Below are positions 43,001-51,666 of a stretch of 64,000 nucleotides of DNA, piece by piece. Origin of the DNA: Leptothoe spongobia TAU-MAC 1115 (GTDB lineage: Bacteria > Cyanobacteriota > Cyanobacteriia > Phormidesmidales > Phormidesmidaceae); NCBI RefSeq assembly GCF_018739885.1, contig NZ_JADOES010000007.1, positions 62,001 through 126,000 of the forward strand, in the 5' to 3' direction. The translations under genes and the position numbers were made by a program. The notes under the pieces were generated by a model. The model saw nothing but the letters and a program-made list of their open reading frames with translations, did not search any database and was not told the DNA's origin. Every line of letters begins with the position of its first letter. The first letter of the stretch is position 1.

Positions 43001-45477
43001 ACCTCTGTTGCTAACTCATGCAGCGTCAGCATAACATCATAATCTGTTTGCCAGCCCTTCGGAGCCAGTAACTGAATCCCAACGACGGCATATTGTTCAG
43101 CCAAGGCATAGGCTGTAGCTTCTTTGGCACGTTGTCCAGCAGCTAAATTGAGTTGGCACAACTGACGTTGTTCTGCTGGAGTATTGATCAGTTCAAGTCC
43201 TCTGTTCCAATGGTTAACAATATCAAACAGATTCACCTCAGTCTGAAGGGTTAACGATGTCTGATATAACAATCGGCCAATTTCTAGATGTGTAGCTTGT
43301 TTTTGACTATCTGGAATTAATGCATAGGCTGCTTGTTGAATTCGATCATGGAGGAAACAATAGTCGGCAACAGCGGGTTTAAGGCCGATTGTATCGGTCC
43401 TCCCTCCCTGAAAAAACTTATAGTTTTCATTGACAGGAACAATTAATTGCTCCTGCAACGCCAGCCATAATTCTGTTGCAACAGTTTCTTGAGGCAACTC
43501 ACAAATCGTTGCTAGGGCACTTAAGTCAAAGCAGTTACCAATACAGGCAGCGCGTTTTAAAACCTGTTGAGCTGATGGGGATAATTTTTGTAATCGCCTC
43601 ATCATAAATGCCATCACATCTTCAGTGAGGGCTAGCTGCCGTACCTTTGACAGGTCACATTGCCAAGCACCCAACTCGACATCAAAATATATACAGGTCT
43701 GCTCATATAGTTCTTGTAAAAACTGGGTGGTAAAGAATGGATTGCCCTGGGTTTTTTGATAGACCAACTGGGAAAGGGGCTTAGCTATTTCTATGGAGCA
43801 TCGCAGCGTATCTGCCACCCATTGATTAATATCAGGTTCACTGAGTGCCGTTAGGGTTAAGGTATGGATGAGTTGGCCATGGTGCTCCAGGTCATCCAAG
43901 GTGAGCATGAATGGATGGGTCGGAGATACTTCGTTATCTCGATAGGCTCCTAATACTAATAAATAGCCAGTGTTGGCATCTAATTCAGCCGTATCCATCA
44001 AGCGCTTGAGCAAATTCAAAGAGGCTAAGTCTGCCCACTGCAGATCATCTAGAAATATCACTAGCGGATGGTCTTTGCTGGTAAATACCTGGACGAAATT
44101 GCCAAAGACTACGTTAAATCGATTCTGAGCGGCACTGCCGGAAAGCTCTGTTAAAGCAGGCTGTTGACCAATAATTTGCTCCAGGTCGGGAATGACATCG
44201 AGGATGACCTGACCATTAACACCCACCGCATCCAGAATTTTTTTCTGCCAATGATCGAGCACGGCATCGGACTCACCCAATAGCTGTGCTATCAGACTAC
44301 GAAACGCTTGGATAAAGGCTGAAAAGGGAAGATTACGATTAAGCTGGTCGAATTTACCGCTGATGAAATACCCGTTTTGATGCGTGATGGGTTTATGAAC
44401 TTCCTGGATAACAGACGTTTTACCAATGCCGGAGAATCCGGTCACTAACATTAGTTCAGCAGCTCCCGCTGCCACCCGCTGGAAGGCATCCAGCAGAGTC
44501 TGGACCTCAGCCTCACGACCATAGAGCGTTTCTGGAATCAGGAAACGATCGCTGATGTCCCGTTGTCCCAGTTCAAAGGTGGAAATTCTCCCGATTGCTT
44601 GCCACTGGATTAAACATTGTTCCAAATCATGTTTGAGACCCAGGGCATTCTGATAGCGATCTTCAGCATTTTTGGCCATCAATTTTCCGACAATGGCTGC
44701 CACCATGCCAGGCACATCAGGATTGATCTGATTGACGAGTGTAGGCACCTCGGCCATGTGACAATGCATCAACTCCAGCGGATCTTCTGAAGTAAAGGGT
44801 AAACGGCCACTTAGCAATTGATACAGGGTCACCCCCAACCCATAAAAATCAGCCCGATAATCAATGCCCCGATTCATGCGCCCGGTTTGTTCGGGGGCCA
44901 GATAGGCCAGGGTCCCTTCTAAGATGGTGGGACTCTGGATTTTCTGGGTTTCCTTAGGCAATCGGGAGGCAATACTAAAGTCGATCAATTTGATTTGCTT
45001 CGACTCAGGCCGAATCAAAATATTGGCTGGTTTAATGTCCTTGTGCACCACCCGCCGTTGGTCTAACCCATGCAGAATATCGGCCAGTTGTAAGCCTATG
45101 TCCAAAACCTCTGTCAGCACCAACGATTGCTGCTGAAGGTACTGCGCTAAGGACAATCCCCCCCAATCCTCCATCACCAGGGCATAGCCGTTGTCCAGGG
45201 GCTCTAAGCTTAAGGGTCGAAGAATCCCGGCAATGGGTGGATTTTGGGCGCACTGACGGGTCAGTACTTGTGCGATCGCATACTGGTTACGAAACTGCAC
45301 CAGTTCACTAAAACTAGGATAATCCTGCCGCAGCGCCTTAATCACCACCGGACATTGTCCATTCGTCTTAATAGCCCGATAGACAACTGTTCTAGTCCCT
45401 TCGTATAGCTGTTCTATTAAGGTATAACCAGAAAGCTTAGCTAATGAACTCGGGGTAATGCTGCTTAGGCGTATCAT
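40036..45477 (-). CDS. Trifunctional Ser/Thr kinase - AAA ATPase - GAF - sensor histidine kinase
   Basis: 1813 residues. A Ser/Thr kinase domain (~15-290) has Lys48, HKDIKPANILI (Asp147) and DFS in place of DFG, normal in this family. An AAA_16-type ATPase follows with P-loop VTGFSGIGKTSV (~346-355) and FLDDLQWAD, then a long TPR-like helical region (~650-1330), a GAF domain (~1400-1530), HisKA with VAHEINNPLGFVGGN (His1561), and HATPase_c with NGQGMSEQ and GTGLGLAI. Such proteins are frequent in cyanobacteria (HstK-like) and link Ser/Thr and His signalling. No membrane segments and no receiver domain. Confidence 0.93.
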   Translation of the reverse strand: MIRLSSITPSSLAKLSGYTLIEQLYEGTRTVVYRAIKTNGQCPVVIKALRQDYPSFSELVQFRNQYAIAQVLTRQCAQNPPIAGILRPLSLEPLDNGYALVMEDWGGLSLAQYLQQQSLVLTEVLDIGLQLADILHGLDQRRVVHKDIKPANILIRPESKQIKLIDFSIASRLPKETQKIQSPTILEGTLAYLAPEQTGRMNRGIDYRADFYGLGVTLYQLLSGRLPFTSEDPLELMHCHMAEVPTLVNQINPDVPGMVAAIVGKLMAKNAEDRYQNALGLKHDLEQCLIQWQAIGRISTFELGQRDISDRFLIPETLYGREAEVQTLLDAFQRVAAGAAELMLVTGFSGIGKTSVIQEVHKPITHQNGYFISGKFDQLNRNLPFSAFIQAFRSLIAQLLGESDAVLDHWQKKILDAVGVNGQVILDVIPDLEQIIGQQPALTELSGSAAQNRFNVVFGNFVQVFTSKDHPLVIFLDDLQWADLASLNLLKRLMDTAELDANTGYLLVLGAYRDNEVSPTHPFMLTLDDLEHHGQLIHTLTLTALSEPDINQWVADTLRCSIEIAKPLSQLVYQKTQGNPFFTTQFLQELYEQTCIYFDVELGAWQCDLSKVRQLALTEDVMAFMMRRLQKLSPSAQQVLKRAACIGNCFDLSALATICELPQETVATELWLALQEQLIVPVNENYKFFQGGRTDTIGLKPAVADYCFLHDRIQQAAYALIPDSQKQATHLEIGRLLYQTSLTLQTEVNLFDIVNHWNRGLELINTPAEQRQLCQLNLAAGQRAKEATAYALAEQYAVVGIQLLAPKGWQTDYDVMLTLHELATEVTYLNGDFAQSQTWANHLMQHAKYFLDQVKVYKIQILANIAQKKLSAAIEMGRQALGQLDIEIPVEPTEADIQQALTTTASLVPPSKIQSLAELPTMTDSRSLAALTILNTIAATVYLSQPKLFPLVVLEQVKLSVMYGNSPISAGVYARYSFILCGKVNDIESGYQFGRLALSLAEKFNHKAINTRVFLMVGALTVPWKDHLRKGLPLLETAFLDGMASGNLDGAALGHYYNSQSSYLIGQELTGLEHKVAVRSQQLRQIKQELHLNNNELLRQVILNLLGKPDQVYRLVGEAFNEDKMLSQYQLTSNILGLYCFHLYKLLLCYWFGQVNAAVDHAKQAADYLAGATAQATVPLFYFYDSLAALAQYATVSIPEQTSILEQVNKNQLKMEHWATFAPMNFQHKLDLVIAERHRVLGEKSQAIEAYDRAISGAKENRYTQEEALAHELAAKFYLAWGKDKVAASYIQEAYYCYAHWGAIAKTDDLEKHYPHLLQPILQPAASSINFLDTLATIAPPNLTIHSTGTFNAASFTALNTVFDFASVLKSAQTISDTIQLDALLQQLTQIMLQTSGGDHCFLALPNNNDDWQLRAIATPGNTKLSTELLAEHLDAPIQLIYYVKHTQKVVMVDKFVIDLPIIDTYLNRHQPQSVLCLPILHHDVMVGVLYLHNQLTSGVFSSDRILVLNFLCTQAAIALENARLYQQAQTYAQQLEESQLQLVQSEKMSALGNLVAGVAHEINNPLGFVGGNISELQLSLKDITHCLQAYRDAFPNPGDDIQAILAAADIEFVLEDIPKMLTSMETGCDRIRAISNSLRIFSRADTDTKFEANLHEGLDSTLLILKYRLKAKDFRPEIKIVKHYAELPDINCFPGQLNQVFMNILANAIDMFDEMAEEQSYDSLETNPQKITIHTRIINDSATVSISDNGQGMSEQTCAKIFDRKFTTKGVGKGTGLGLAIAHQVIVEKHGGSLTVNSTLGQGTEFVIGLPM

Positions 45478-45844
45478 AGGTTTGAGCAGACAAAATGCTC
45501 TAAAGCGATGAGATTATCTTTAGATTTCCCAGCACTTTGAGTATCAATAAGTAGGTTATCCAAATTAGGCTTCAGATGCATATGCCCCTTCCGTTCCCCT
45601 TTCTGAATGCCCCTTGGGCTATATCCTGGGGGGAACTGGACTCAAAGCCCCCAGGATTGGGAGTTTGGAGCATATGCGAGGAGGCCTATTTTCGCTCTTC
45701 TATCTTATAAATGATTAGGTCAACCTAATTACTATGAACGATTCCTCTTCAATTAAGCACTAGATCCATACAATTTCCCTTGAAGTATTCTTTAAGTTTA
45801 GGCATTTGTAACTGGGAGTTGTTTTCAGTGCACTAGCCGTTTAT
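45478..45844. repeat. Intergenic region with a nested inverted-repeat element
   Basis: No gene. GCATATGCCCC near 45577 and GGAGCATATGC near 45668 form ends of a ~105-bp element. Inside, ATCCTGGGGG and CCCCCAGGAT (about 45636-45662) form a perfect 10-bp stem. Confidence 0.5.
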
Positions 45845-47269
45845 TCAATCGAGCTTAGCCTGCAGGTCAAGCTCAATTTTGTCTAAATATTCCTGGGTGA
45901 AATCAATCCGCAACTCCACCCACATGGGCAAATGATCAGACATCTGGTGGGTTCGCCAGTTTTTATAGCTAGAGTAAAATTTACTAGATTTGGGTTTACG
46001 CATAAATGGACGGTAAACCTCTTCCTCATCAGTCCGATAAACGACATCAAAGAAGTCAAAGACACCCGCACGATAAGGCACAATCCGCGTATAGGTCTTA
46101 CGACGACTTGATTCTCCGGTCCACAGGGCAATCTGATCGTAAAACTTGTCCTGTTTAACATTGGAACCAGGCACGTTCTGTAGCGGTTTTGGGATCATAA
46201 AGTCGTTTGTTTTCAGGGCATCCATGGTTTCATGTCCCGGACCAACAATATTGAAATCCCCCAGGGCAATAAAGTATGAGTCAGCGTCTGAGTCACTATC
46301 ACTCTTGGCCCGATCAGCGAGGAGTGATGTGAGACGTCGGATTTCTTCCTTGCGTCGTTCCATACCAGTGGCACCCGAGCCATAGTAGATGTGCACCGTC
46401 GCCAGGTTAAGCTTGAGCCACCCAGCCTGGAACGACGCAATAAATGGTGTGCGGGCAAACTGCTGCGGCCCACCTAGTAGTGAGTTTGGCGGCAGTACGA
46501 TTTCAGCAGACTCTGGCAGAATTGGGGTATTGGTTGCTTCGATGTCTATCTTGTTGTCAGGGGTGGTTGGCACCCTCGCATGCTTGGCAAAGCGGATGGA
46601 TGAGCCTGGTGGCAAGACAATCTTTGTACCCTCAGGGATAGGTATCTCTACCGCTTTGCCAATTTTTGTCTGCCCAGAAGAGAGAGTGTCAATCTTCAGG
46701 TCTTGCGGAGATACGATATTCTCTCCTTCAGGCAGTTCTAATTGTGCTCCCCCTTCCACCCTAAAGCGGTCTCCAAACGGATCGGTGATCCGTTTACCGG
46801 CTGGTAGCGTGAGTTCTCCAGCAACATTTTGAAACCAGACCTTATCTTGATTAAACAGGAACACCATACGCTCCTTATTGCCGGATGCACCTTCAGTGAC
46901 GTCGGTGGCAATGTAGTCCCAGTTAGGTCCCAACAGTTTTTTGACATCATTGAGCGCGTCGAGGTCCCGCCGGATCTCTTGAAGTGCAATCAGATCAAAC
47001 CGAGAAAGAATCTCGGCGATATAGGCTTTGGCCTCTTGGCTCCGATAGCCATAGCTAGACGAGTCAAACTCTCGGATATTCCAGGTCGCAATCCGCACAT
47101 ACTGCGACTTATCGGACGGCATTTCCCCATTTTTTAGAACCGTGGCATCTTTGACATGGGCATCAAACGCAGCCCGCAGTTCCTTAATCTTTTGGGTAGC
47201 TCGCTTTTTCGTTTTTAGGTTTCTGACGCTATCATAGGAACGGGGGCGAAGCCAACTATAGAATGGCAT
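45845..47269 (-). CDS. Endonuclease/exonuclease/phosphatase family protein with inserted repeat region
   Basis: 474 residues. EEP catalytic motifs: RIATWNIREFDSSS (Asn), LIALQEIRRDL (Glu), IALGDFNIVGPG (Asp-Asn) and QMSDHLPMWVEL (Asp-His). The family hydrolyses phosphodiesters of nucleic acids, lipids or inositol. Between ELTL (~165) and FIASFQ (~300) sits about 130 residues with a recurrent pattern (LPAGKRI, LPEGENI, IPEGTKIVLPPGSSI, LPESAEIVLPPNSLL), a beta-solenoid-like or adhesive-like insertion not part of the core. No signal peptide. AGGAGA precedes the ATG. Confidence 0.82.
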   Translation of the reverse strand: MPFYSWLRPRSYDSVRNLKTKKRATQKIKELRAAFDAHVKDATVLKNGEMPSDKSQYVRIATWNIREFDSSSYGYRSQEAKAYIAEILSRFDLIALQEIRRDLDALNDVKKLLGPNWDYIATDVTEGASGNKERMVFLFNQDKVWFQNVAGELTLPAGKRITDPFGDRFRVEGGAQLELPEGENIVSPQDLKIDTLSSGQTKIGKAVEIPIPEGTKIVLPPGSSIRFAKHARVPTTPDNKIDIEATNTPILPESAEIVLPPNSLLGGPQQFARTPFIASFQAGWLKLNLATVHIYYGSGATGMERRKEEIRRLTSLLADRAKSDSDSDADSYFIALGDFNIVGPGHETMDALKTNDFMIPKPLQNVPGSNVKQDKFYDQIALWTGESSRRKTYTRIVPYRAGVFDFFDVVYRTDEEEVYRPFMRKPKSSKFYSSYKNWRTHQMSDHLPMWVELRIDFTQEYLDKIELDLQAKLD

Positions 47270-47290
47270 CAGTATCTCCTTTCAGTGTTG

Positions 47291-47323
47291 GAACCATGAA
47301 ACCGTGGAACGACTCCATGGTTC
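47291..47323. promoter_or_regulatory. Inverted repeat in the EEP/Cache divergent promoter
   Basis: Arms GAACCATG and CATGGTTC are perfect with a 17-nt loop, 22 bp from the EEP start codon. Confidence 0.35.
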
Positions 47324-47459
47324 TATCAATAACACCCATGGGGCTACTTTGTGCCCAATACCCCAAATTAGAAGCAAATAATGTTGATGCTAGATTCTTG
47401 ACGGGCATGTTAGGGGAGATGCTTATGCCCTAAGGCTTCTCCTAACGACGGTCAATCTA

Positions 47460-48887
47460 ATGTCATCAAACTCTAAGAGCTTCCTATCCACTAGTGTTAC
47501 CACAGGAGTAAATGCCACTAAACGGCTCGTCTCTATTCGCTGGAGTCTGCCCCTATGTGTGATCACACCGTTAGTCTCTGGCATCCTGTTGACTAGTTGG
47601 TTAGCCTATCGTAGTAGCCAGAAGGCTGTTGATGAATTAGTTGGGAAAATCAGTAAAGAGGTCGCTGCCAACATTGAGAAACAGGTGGACAGCTATTTGA
47701 CCACACCATCGCTGATTTCTGCTGTAATTGAAGCGGAAGTTGCTAATGGCAATTTAAAGGTTCAAGATACTCGCGAGTTGGCTAAATCGCTCTGGGGACT
47801 GACCCAATCAGAGAACCTAACGAATAATCTCTACTATGGCAATGAGGCAGGGGAGTTTGTCTATAGTGAGCATCACGATGATGTGAGTCGCATAGACTTT
47901 GTTGATCAGGATACCGATTTTCGTCGCATTGCTTATCAAGCGGATGATGTGACTGACTTATCCGAACAGCTTAAAGTATCTGACTACGATCCTCGGGTCA
48001 GGCCCTGGTATAAGGAAGCGGCCTTTAGCAAGGTTCCCATTTGGAGTCAGGTGTACATTGCTAACTCCAGAGATGCGCTAACGCTCACCCGTGCCACTCC
48101 GATCTTTAATCAAGCGGGTCAGCTGCAGGGGATTTTTGGCACCGATGTTTATCTTTTTGAGCTGAGTAATTTTCTCAAAGACTTGTCGGTTAGTCCCAAT
48201 GGTAAAGCCTTTATTATCGAATCTTCTGGAGATCTGATTGCTATTTCTGCCAATGAGAAACCGTTTATGGAAGTAGATGGTGAAAAGTTACGATTACCTG
48301 CTAGCAATAGTCAAAATCAACTGGTGCGCGAGACTGTCACCCATCTGCTACAAAACCTTGATGATCTGAGCCAGATGAAGGATCAGTATTCTTTTAATTT
48401 TGCTCTAGAGGGTGAGAAGCAGCTGGTTCATATTTATCATTTGAAAGACTTAGGGATTGATTGGATAGTGGGTGTGGCTATCCCTCAAAGTGATTATATG
48501 GAAAAGATTCGAGCTACGACTCGACACACACTGATCATTGGTGTGGGTATCACCATTGTTGCTTCGTTAATGGCGCTGGCAGCAGCACTCCATATTATTC
48601 GCCCCATTAATAAACTCAACCAATCTGCGGATGAAATCAAACGCAATCGGTTTAATCCTCGCACCCTAGCCCATGTGATGGCTCGCCCTGATGAATTTAG
48701 CAAACTGGCCAAGCTGTTTAATGATATGGCCATTGTTGTCATGAGTCGTCAGCAAAGTTTGTCAGAGCAAGTGAAGCTACTAAAAACAGAGATTGATCAG
48801 AATGGTAATGCTGGTGATAATCGGCAGAAATTAGAAATGTTATTGAGACATGCTAAACAGGTCCGTAAAGCCTATAAAGATAAATAA
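47460..48887 (+). CDS. Membrane sensor with Cache and HAMP domains, no output domain
   Basis: 475 residues. Membrane segment one (~29-50), a periplasmic double-Cache domain (~60-345; DYDPRVRPWYKEA and FNQAGQLQGIFGTDVYL are typical dCache_1 motifs), membrane segment two (~352-372), HAMP (RPINKLNQSADEIKRNRF), then only a short coiled coil (~430-475). No kinase, cyclase or methyl-accepting domain follows. It could signal through a partner protein, or be a receptor whose output domain was lost. The next genes are on the other strand. Confidence 0.85.
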   Translation: MSSNSKSFLSTSVTTGVNATKRLVSIRWSLPLCVITPLVSGILLTSWLAYRSSQKAVDELVGKISKEVAANIEKQVDSYLTTPSLISAVIEAEVANGNLKVQDTRELAKSLWGLTQSENLTNNLYYGNEAGEFVYSEHHDDVSRIDFVDQDTDFRRIAYQADDVTDLSEQLKVSDYDPRVRPWYKEAAFSKVPIWSQVYIANSRDALTLTRATPIFNQAGQLQGIFGTDVYLFELSNFLKDLSVSPNGKAFIIESSGDLIAISANEKPFMEVDGEKLRLPASNSQNQLVRETVTHLLQNLDDLSQMKDQYSFNFALEGEKQLVHIYHLKDLGIDWIVGVAIPQSDYMEKIRATTRHTLIIGVGITIVASLMALAAALHIIRPINKLNQSADEIKRNRFNPRTLAHVMARPDEFSKLAKLFNDMAIVVMSRQQSLSEQVKLLKTEIDQNGNAGDNRQKLEMLLRHAKQVRKAYKDK

Positions 48888-48899
48888 CCTCCAATTTCT

Positions 48900-49040
48900 G
48901 GGCACCAATTTAACGCGGGACAGTTTATGGAAGATGGTAGTTAGTCGTTGATGGTTAAACGCCAGTCAGGGACTAACTACCGACTACTAACCACTCACTC
49001 CTTACCTGTTCAGAATTTCCCGGCTTAATATTGATACCCC
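48900..49040 (+). mobile_element. MITE-like element, copy B
   Basis: 141 bp with imperfect terminal inverted repeats (left GGGCACCAATTTAACGCGGG, right the complement of GGGGTATCAATATTAAGCCG) and an inner perfect 10-bp stem GTAGTTAGTC / GACTAACTAC (48937-48946, 48971-48980). A second copy lies in reverse orientation at 35676-35811. Confidence 0.7.
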
Positions 49041-49061
49041 AATTTCTTGTGAGAACCTAAA

Positions 49062-49120
49062 CCACGTCCAAATTGAAACCTGTCGTTTCTCCCACGGTAA
49101 AACTCCAGGTCTGGACGTGG
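49062..49120 (-). terminator. Hairpin after the symporter gene
   Basis: CCACGTCCA and TGGACGTGG pair perfectly across a 41-nt loop, starting 8 bp after the symporter stop. TTTAGGTTC follows on the minus strand. Confidence 0.4.
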
Positions 49121-49127
49121 ACAAGGT

Positions 49128-50459
49128 TTACATTATATTAAGACCGGTGATAATCGTATTACCACTAGATTCATCAGCAATCACAGCGGTGGTTGCAATA
49201 CCCGTATGAACAATAGCTAGGGTACGAAATGGGTCCATAATTGGGTCAATCGCGACGAATAGAACCAGGACGGCCTCTAACGGTAGCTGCAACGGTTCCA
49301 ACACAATGCCTAGCATGGTTAGGGTGAGAAGACCGGTTACCCCCGACGTGGCCATACCGGCAAAAATAGATCCGACAATTACAATGATGGCACTCCCCAA
49401 ATCCATGGGTTTGTCATATAGTTGCATCACGAACACTGAACCGAGGGCAAAGTAAATCACTGAGCCAAAGCGACAAAGTGTAATGGCTAGTGGTGTAACT
49501 AAATGGGCAGTTTGACGACTGAAATTTAAGCCTTCAGTTAACTGGGTAATAGCGGATGGCAGGCAAGCCAGGCTGCTGGAGGTAGCTAAGGCTAAGATTG
49601 TTGGTTCACGTAAAGCTGCCAAAACCTTAATAAAGGAAGTCTTAGCCTGTTGCCAAATAATCAGCGTGCTCAGTACATATACCACTAAAAAAATAACCAG
49701 GGCTGCTATCACAAAATTCATCATCGATAGCATCACATCTAATCCCTGCTGGGAAAGCTGATAGGCCAAAAGACTAAAGAGGCCTATCGGTAAAATCAGG
49801 GTAAGCCAACTGATCAGTTGATTAAATGTTTTATAAATTGCCCTTAAGATATCGAAGCAAGGTTCAGTAACGCGATCGCGAACCAGCCCCAGTGAAATAC
49901 CAACAATGATTGAGAAAACTAATACCTTTAATGTTTCACCCTGACTCAGGGCACTAAAAATATTTTCAGGCACTAAGCTAATCAGAAAGGAGGCCAGACT
50001 CTGGGAAGATTCTTCGGGAATCGGTCCTGTCAAGGCCATTTCCAAATCAATACTTGAATTATTAATCAACCCCCCCAAAGACTCCAAAGTTTTTGTGGAT
50101 AGGTTACGTCCAGGCCCCATAATGGTGGCAAGAATTACGGTTACACTACTGGAAGCCAATAGCCCTAAGGGGAATATTACTAGGATACGTTTGATATACT
50201 GGGTGGCTTTACTACTCTGCATCAATTGACCAATGCTGGTAGTAATAGCGGACAAAAGAATGGGTAGAACACACATCTTTAGTAACCCCAAATAAAAGTT
50301 GCCTAGGGGGGCTAGTAAGATGGCAAGTTCTTTATGAGTAGTGCCTACATACACGGCCAGAACAACACTAGCTAGAATTGCCCAAGGGCTACGTAACCAT
50401 TTAAGGGAGACAGTATTTGGCCAAAACTGTCGTTTTTTGATCCCTGAGTTAATTGTCAT
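49128..50459 (-). CDS. Dicarboxylate/amino acid:cation symporter (DAACS)
   Basis: 443 residues with about eight helices and two re-entrant loops. LGNFYLGLLKMCVLPILLSAITTSI is the family N-terminal signature, and LALATSSSLACLPSAITQL contains the Ser-rich loop of hairpin 1 (usually SSSAATLP; here SSSLACLP). ILVGSIFAGMATSGVTG-like hairpin 2 follows. It would import glutamate, aspartate or a C4-dicarboxylate with Na+ or H+. The adjacent solute-binding protein and Asp/Glu racemase on the same strand suggest an acidic amino acid. Confidence 0.88.
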   Translation of the reverse strand: MTINSGIKKRQFWPNTVSLKWLRSPWAILASVVLAVYVGTTHKELAILLAPLGNFYLGLLKMCVLPILLSAITTSIGQLMQSSKATQYIKRILVIFPLGLLASSSVTVILATIMGPGRNLSTKTLESLGGLINNSSIDLEMALTGPIPEESSQSLASFLISLVPENIFSALSQGETLKVLVFSIIVGISLGLVRDRVTEPCFDILRAIYKTFNQLISWLTLILPIGLFSLLAYQLSQQGLDVMLSMMNFVIAALVIFLVVYVLSTLIIWQQAKTSFIKVLAALREPTILALATSSSLACLPSAITQLTEGLNFSRQTAHLVTPLAITLCRFGSVIYFALGSVFVMQLYDKPMDLGSAIIVIVGSIFAGMATSGVTGLLTLTMLGIVLEPLQLPLEAVLVLFVAIDPIMDPFRTLAIVHTGIATTAVIADESSGNTIITGLNIM

Positions 50460-50502
50460 AATGACCTTATAAGGAAAGAGGGGTTAAGGGATAGTTTTGA
50501 TC

Positions 50503-51588
50503 CTATAGATAATCGGCATATTCTTCTAAAACTGTGTCAGCCGTATAGTCGAGATTGAAGGTATCTAAATACTGGTTAACAAAGGCTTGTAAATGGTGGC
50601 TATCCCAGGGCAAGGCCATAGCAATTTGATCCCGAGTGTCATTTAAAGCAATTGTTTGTAGTCTGAGGGCAGCATCTGGATTTTTATAAATAATCTTTTT
50701 GATTTCGAGTTCATCTCGATAAGCTGCCTGAATATCACCATTAATGACGGCTTCTACAATGTCCTCCCAGGTGGGATATTCTTTAATGGTGGCGTTAGGA
50801 AATTTTTGCTTAATAAAACCACCATAGGACGATCCTTGAATCACACCAACCTGGCCATTAAAGTTACGAATTGCCTCAACTACATGGCTGCCTTCGGTTT
50901 GTTCTGCAAGCTGTACCCGATTCACTAACAATCCCTGTCGCATAGTGACATAGGGACGGGAGAATTGTACTCGTTTAGCCCGGCTGAGGGTGCGACTCAG
51001 CTTAGAAATGGCAATATCGGCTTCCAGATGGTAGACCTGATCAACGACCTCATTAAATGTATCTGCTGACCGGTTAAATTCTAAGTCAACGCCTAGGGAC
51101 TCTGCTAATCCTTGGGCAATTTTGATGTCTAATCCCTCCAGATCATTGGTGTCACCCATAAAGAAGGGAGGATTATCGGTGCCCAGTAAGGCCACAATCA
51201 ACGTGCCTCGATCCAGGATTCGCTGAATATCAGAAGACATTTCAGCGCGGGGAGAGAGGGTGCCATTCTGTCCTGTTAGCTGTCGTTGGGTCTCCGCCCC
51301 AGCGACGCCATCAGCGGGTAAGGATCGATCCGTCTGAAAGGCTTGAATCGCTTCACGAGTAGAGGCATCATAAATCCCATTGATGTCTGAATCTAAGTAT
51401 CCCAACGTGCGCAAACGAATTTGTAGTTGCTCAACCGGTGCGCCTTCACTGCCTAATTGTAGGGTGGTTGTATTAGCCAATGCAGGTTGACTCAGGCAAA
51501 ACGCCTGCAATAGGCCACACCCCATGACTAAAACAACGACGATGAGAGCGTGCGATATCCGGTGTAGGAGTGACGATGGTTTACTCAT
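50503..51588 (-). CDS. Peptidoglycan-binding domain fused to a solute-binding protein
   Basis: 361 residues. Signal-like segment (LIVVVLVMGCGLLQAFCLS, ending at PALA ~38). Peptidoglycan-binding domain 1 (~45-110: LGSEGAPVEQLQIRLRTLGYL, IYDASTREAIQAFQ). Family-3 periplasmic binding protein (~125-361: RGTLIVALLGTDNPPFF, GLDIKIAQGLAESLGV, GVIQGSSYG). It probably tethers an amino-acid receptor to the cell wall. No ABC permease is nearby, but a DAACS symporter lies 43 bp downstream, so it may sense or feed acidic amino acids. Confidence 0.85.
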   Translation of the reverse strand: MSKPSSLLHRISHALIVVVLVMGCGLLQAFCLSQPALANTTTLQLGSEGAPVEQLQIRLRTLGYLDSDINGIYDASTREAIQAFQTDRSLPADGVAGAETQRQLTGQNGTLSPRAEMSSDIQRILDRGTLIVALLGTDNPPFFMGDTNDLEGLDIKIAQGLAESLGVDLEFNRSADTFNEVVDQVYHLEADIAISKLSRTLSRAKRVQFSRPYVTMRQGLLVNRVQLAEQTEGSHVVEAIRNFNGQVGVIQGSSYGGFIKQKFPNATIKEYPTWEDIVEAVINGDIQAAYRDELEIKKIIYKNPDAALRLQTIALNDTRDQIAMALPWDSHHLQAFVNQYLDTFNLDYTADTVLEEYADYL

Positions 51589-51666
51589 GGGAGTGTTGCT
51601 GATCCTCGGTATGATTTCATCGAAAAGATATGGTACAAAGCACTTCTGACCGATCGGTTTATCCCC

